Below, piece after piece: positions 5,891-7,325 of a DNA stretch of 7,325 nucleotides (position 1 is its first letter; each line of letters begins with the position of its first letter). The translations under genes and the position numbers were made by a program. The notes under the pieces were generated by a model that saw only the letters and a program-made list of their open reading frames with translations, was not told the DNA's origin and did no database searches. This DNA comes from an uncultured Lachnospiraceae bacterium (GTDB lineage Bacteria > Bacillota > Clostridia > Lachnospirales > Lachnospiraceae), in assembly GCA_947174725.1 (NCBI GenBank), contig CAMWKA010000085.1:1-7325 (forward strand). Direction: 5' to 3'.

Positions 5891-7249
5891 ATGAGAAATA
5901 ATAAAGGTTATACTCTGGTAGAACTTTTGGTTACGCTTGCTGTATTTGCCATTATTATGGGTGAAATCGGTAATATGATGCTGAATAGTTCCAAACTTTA
6001 CCGTAACGGAACTTATGAAGTGGAACTACAGACGGAAGCGCAGCAGATCGTTCAACAGATGGAGGAGTTCCTGATTGATGTCAATCATTCCGTTTCGGTC
6101 AATTATGATGAGTCCGTCAGTTCTGATATCATAATGATCAGTAATAATGATGCAATATATCAGTTTGAGCTTCAGATGGAACCGGATCGTGATTACGGAA
6201 CGTTGTACTATAATAAAGTGAGTCTGGACGGTGGGGCAGATGTCTCAGATGTACCTATGGCGGAGTATGTGCAGTCGATCTCGTTAGATATGGCTGCCTA
6301 TACCTATGATGTTGTTACTCTGAATGTGTCGATGAACAACGGAAGGTATGGATATCAGGCAAGTCAGGATATCTATCTTAGGAACAGTGTTGGATCGGGC
6401 GGTGGCGGCAACCGTCATGTCAACAGTAATTTTAATGAGGAATTGGACGTATTGCGTTATAAGGAATATGATCTTGACGAGATCTTCAAGACGGATGACG
6501 ATGCAGAACTTACCTTTGAGTGGGATACTTCCATTGAGGGTAATGCAAGCGATGCCGTGTTAAAATATACATTGTTGGATGATGTATTATATGCGACGGA
6601 CCAGCTTAACCATCAGCCTGGTGAAGAAAGGGGACCGTATGTACTGCTTGGCAAGGACAGTAGTGGCACAGTACGTTTTACGATCAAAGTGAGTTCGAAG
6701 GCGATCAATAACGGACCTACGGTAATCCTCCAGCAGACAAATTCCAGTTATGCGACGATGACGCCTGCGCTTGTACAGGGGATCAATATTGCTTCTGATA
6801 AAATAACAAGTATCACCATAGAGGCCTTTTACAAAGTGAATGATACGGATGACTTTCATCATGAGGAACTTGCGGCCGATGGTTCTCCTACTAATGTGAA
6901 CGTAGAATATACGCCGGCAGGCGCGAATCCGGGTGAACGTATAGAACTTCAGATACAGAATGTTCGTTTCAAGGCAAATGAGAACGATAATTCTATGGAG
7001 GTGAGTTCGACCAGCTTAAATCGGCAAGCGCACGGCTTGGTGGGGGATAATGACGCGTATAATTATTATATTGAGCATGCCGGGAAACCATTGTATTATG
7101 AAATGACGGTTGAATATAATGGCGGAATCGAAAACAGCAATGGCCAGACGCTTACGATGCAGATGTATCTGTATTGGACACCCAGCAGTACTATCAATGT
7201 TATGTCGACTGACGCCGCAAGCACGTTTTGGCCGGCGGCAGGGTTCTAA
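5891..7249 (+). CDS. PilW/GspJ-like minor prepilin with Gly-rich hinge and large C-terminal region
   Basis: This 452-residue protein has a very short leader MRNNKG, then YTLVELLVTLAVFAIIMG, with Tyr rather than Phe at mature position 1 and Glu at 5. The hydrophobic helix spans about 7-31 and contains a second acidic residue, Glu25. The following pattern (TEAQQIVQQMEEFLID) matches the GspJ/PilW family, members of the tip-priming complex. The pilin-like part runs to about residue 166. A hinge with GSGGGGN (about 168-174) then leads to some 275 further residues rich in Thr, Asn, Asp and Tyr, with predicted strands and no motif I recognise; no Cys is present. GspJ is usually about 200 residues and PilW about 250-350, so this looks like a pilin module carrying an extra surface-exposed domain. 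It is the last gene of the run; a new promoter follows it. Prepilin call strong, J/W subtype moderate, C-terminal function unknown. Confidence 0.82.
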   Translation: MRNNKGYTLVELLVTLAVFAIIMGEIGNMMLNSSKLYRNGTYEVELQTEAQQIVQQMEEFLIDVNHSVSVNYDESVSSDIIMISNNDAIYQFELQMEPDRDYGTLYYNKVSLDGGADVSDVPMAEYVQSISLDMAAYTYDVVTLNVSMNNGRYGYQASQDIYLRNSVGSGGGGNRHVNSNFNEELDVLRYKEYDLDEIFKTDDDAELTFEWDTSIEGNASDAVLKYTLLDDVLYATDQLNHQPGEERGPYVLLGKDSSGTVRFTIKVSSKAINNGPTVILQQTNSSYATMTPALVQGINIASDKITSITIEAFYKVNDTDDFHHEELAADGSPTNVNVEYTPAGANPGERIELQIQNVRFKANENDNSMEVSSTSLNRQAHGLVGDNDAYNYYIEHAGKPLYYEMTVEYNGGIENSNGQTLTMQMYLYWTPSSTINVMSTDAASTFWPAAGF

Positions 7250-7274
7250 ATTCATACGTGTGTGAAATTAATAG

Positions 7275-7303
7275 TTGCACGAAAATTTATTTTGGTGTAT
7301 AGT
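7275..7303 (+). promoter_or_regulatory. Candidate sigma-A promoter for a gene beyond the window
   Basis: TTGCAC (7275-7280) and TATAGT (7298-7303) are separated by exactly 17 bases. Each hexamer has four or five matches to consensus TTGACA/TATAAT, and the spacer is AT-rich. It points out of the window, so the next gene probably begins a separate transcription unit or receives extra transcription. No terminator with a clear T-tract separates it from the pilin operon. Confidence 0.5.
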
Positions 7304-7325
7304 GAATGGCGATACATATTGCATA

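Noticed and set aside
7250..7270. Short inverted repeat TTCATAC/GTGTGAA after the last gene, as a terminator
   Set aside because: The loop is only two bases, the stem includes a G-T pair and is AT-rich, and no T-tract follows directly, so it is unlikely to terminate transcription.

Overview
The window looks like chromosomal DNA from a Gram-positive, low-to-mid-GC Clostridia-type bacterium (Bacillota, perhaps Lachnospiraceae). This is inferred from strong AGGAGG-type ribosome binding sites, ATG starts, tight same-strand packing and the character of the proteins; the genus cannot be read from the sequence. All six genes lie on the + strand. Together they form part of a type IV pilus (T4P) or type II secretion-like pseudopilus locus.

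Layout: 1-94 is a short AT-rich leader with a 14-base palindrome. At 95-1888 is a PilM-type actin-like protein fused to a PilN-type membrane and extracytoplasmic domain, the architecture known from GspL. At 1891-2709 is PilO. Then comes a 120-base gap with a perfect 22-base palindrome (2725-2746). It is followed by four genes with prepilin-type N-termini: a PilV/GspI-like protein (2830-3630), a large PilX/GspK-like protein lacking Glu5 and carrying a beta-helix-like stretch (3646-5295), a FimT/GspH-like protein (5313-5855), and a PilW/GspJ-like protein with a Gly-rich hinge and a large extra C-terminal region (5891-7249). The last 76 bases contain no gene but hold a good sigma-A promoter candidate (7275-7303) facing out of the window.

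How they work together (family knowledge plus inference): PilMN and PilO would form the inner-membrane alignment/assembly complex that couples a cytoplasmic ATPase (PilB) and platform protein (PilC) to the growing fibre. The four minor (pseudo)pilins correspond to the H, I, J and K set that builds the priming tip complex. PilB, PilC, PilT, the prepilin peptidase PilD and a major pilin are not in the window and are presumably nearby or elsewhere. The parts that depart most from textbook families are the PilM-PilN fusion with a degenerate nucleotide site and the oversized K-like and J-like minor pilins, which could carry surface or adhesive functions at the pilus tip.
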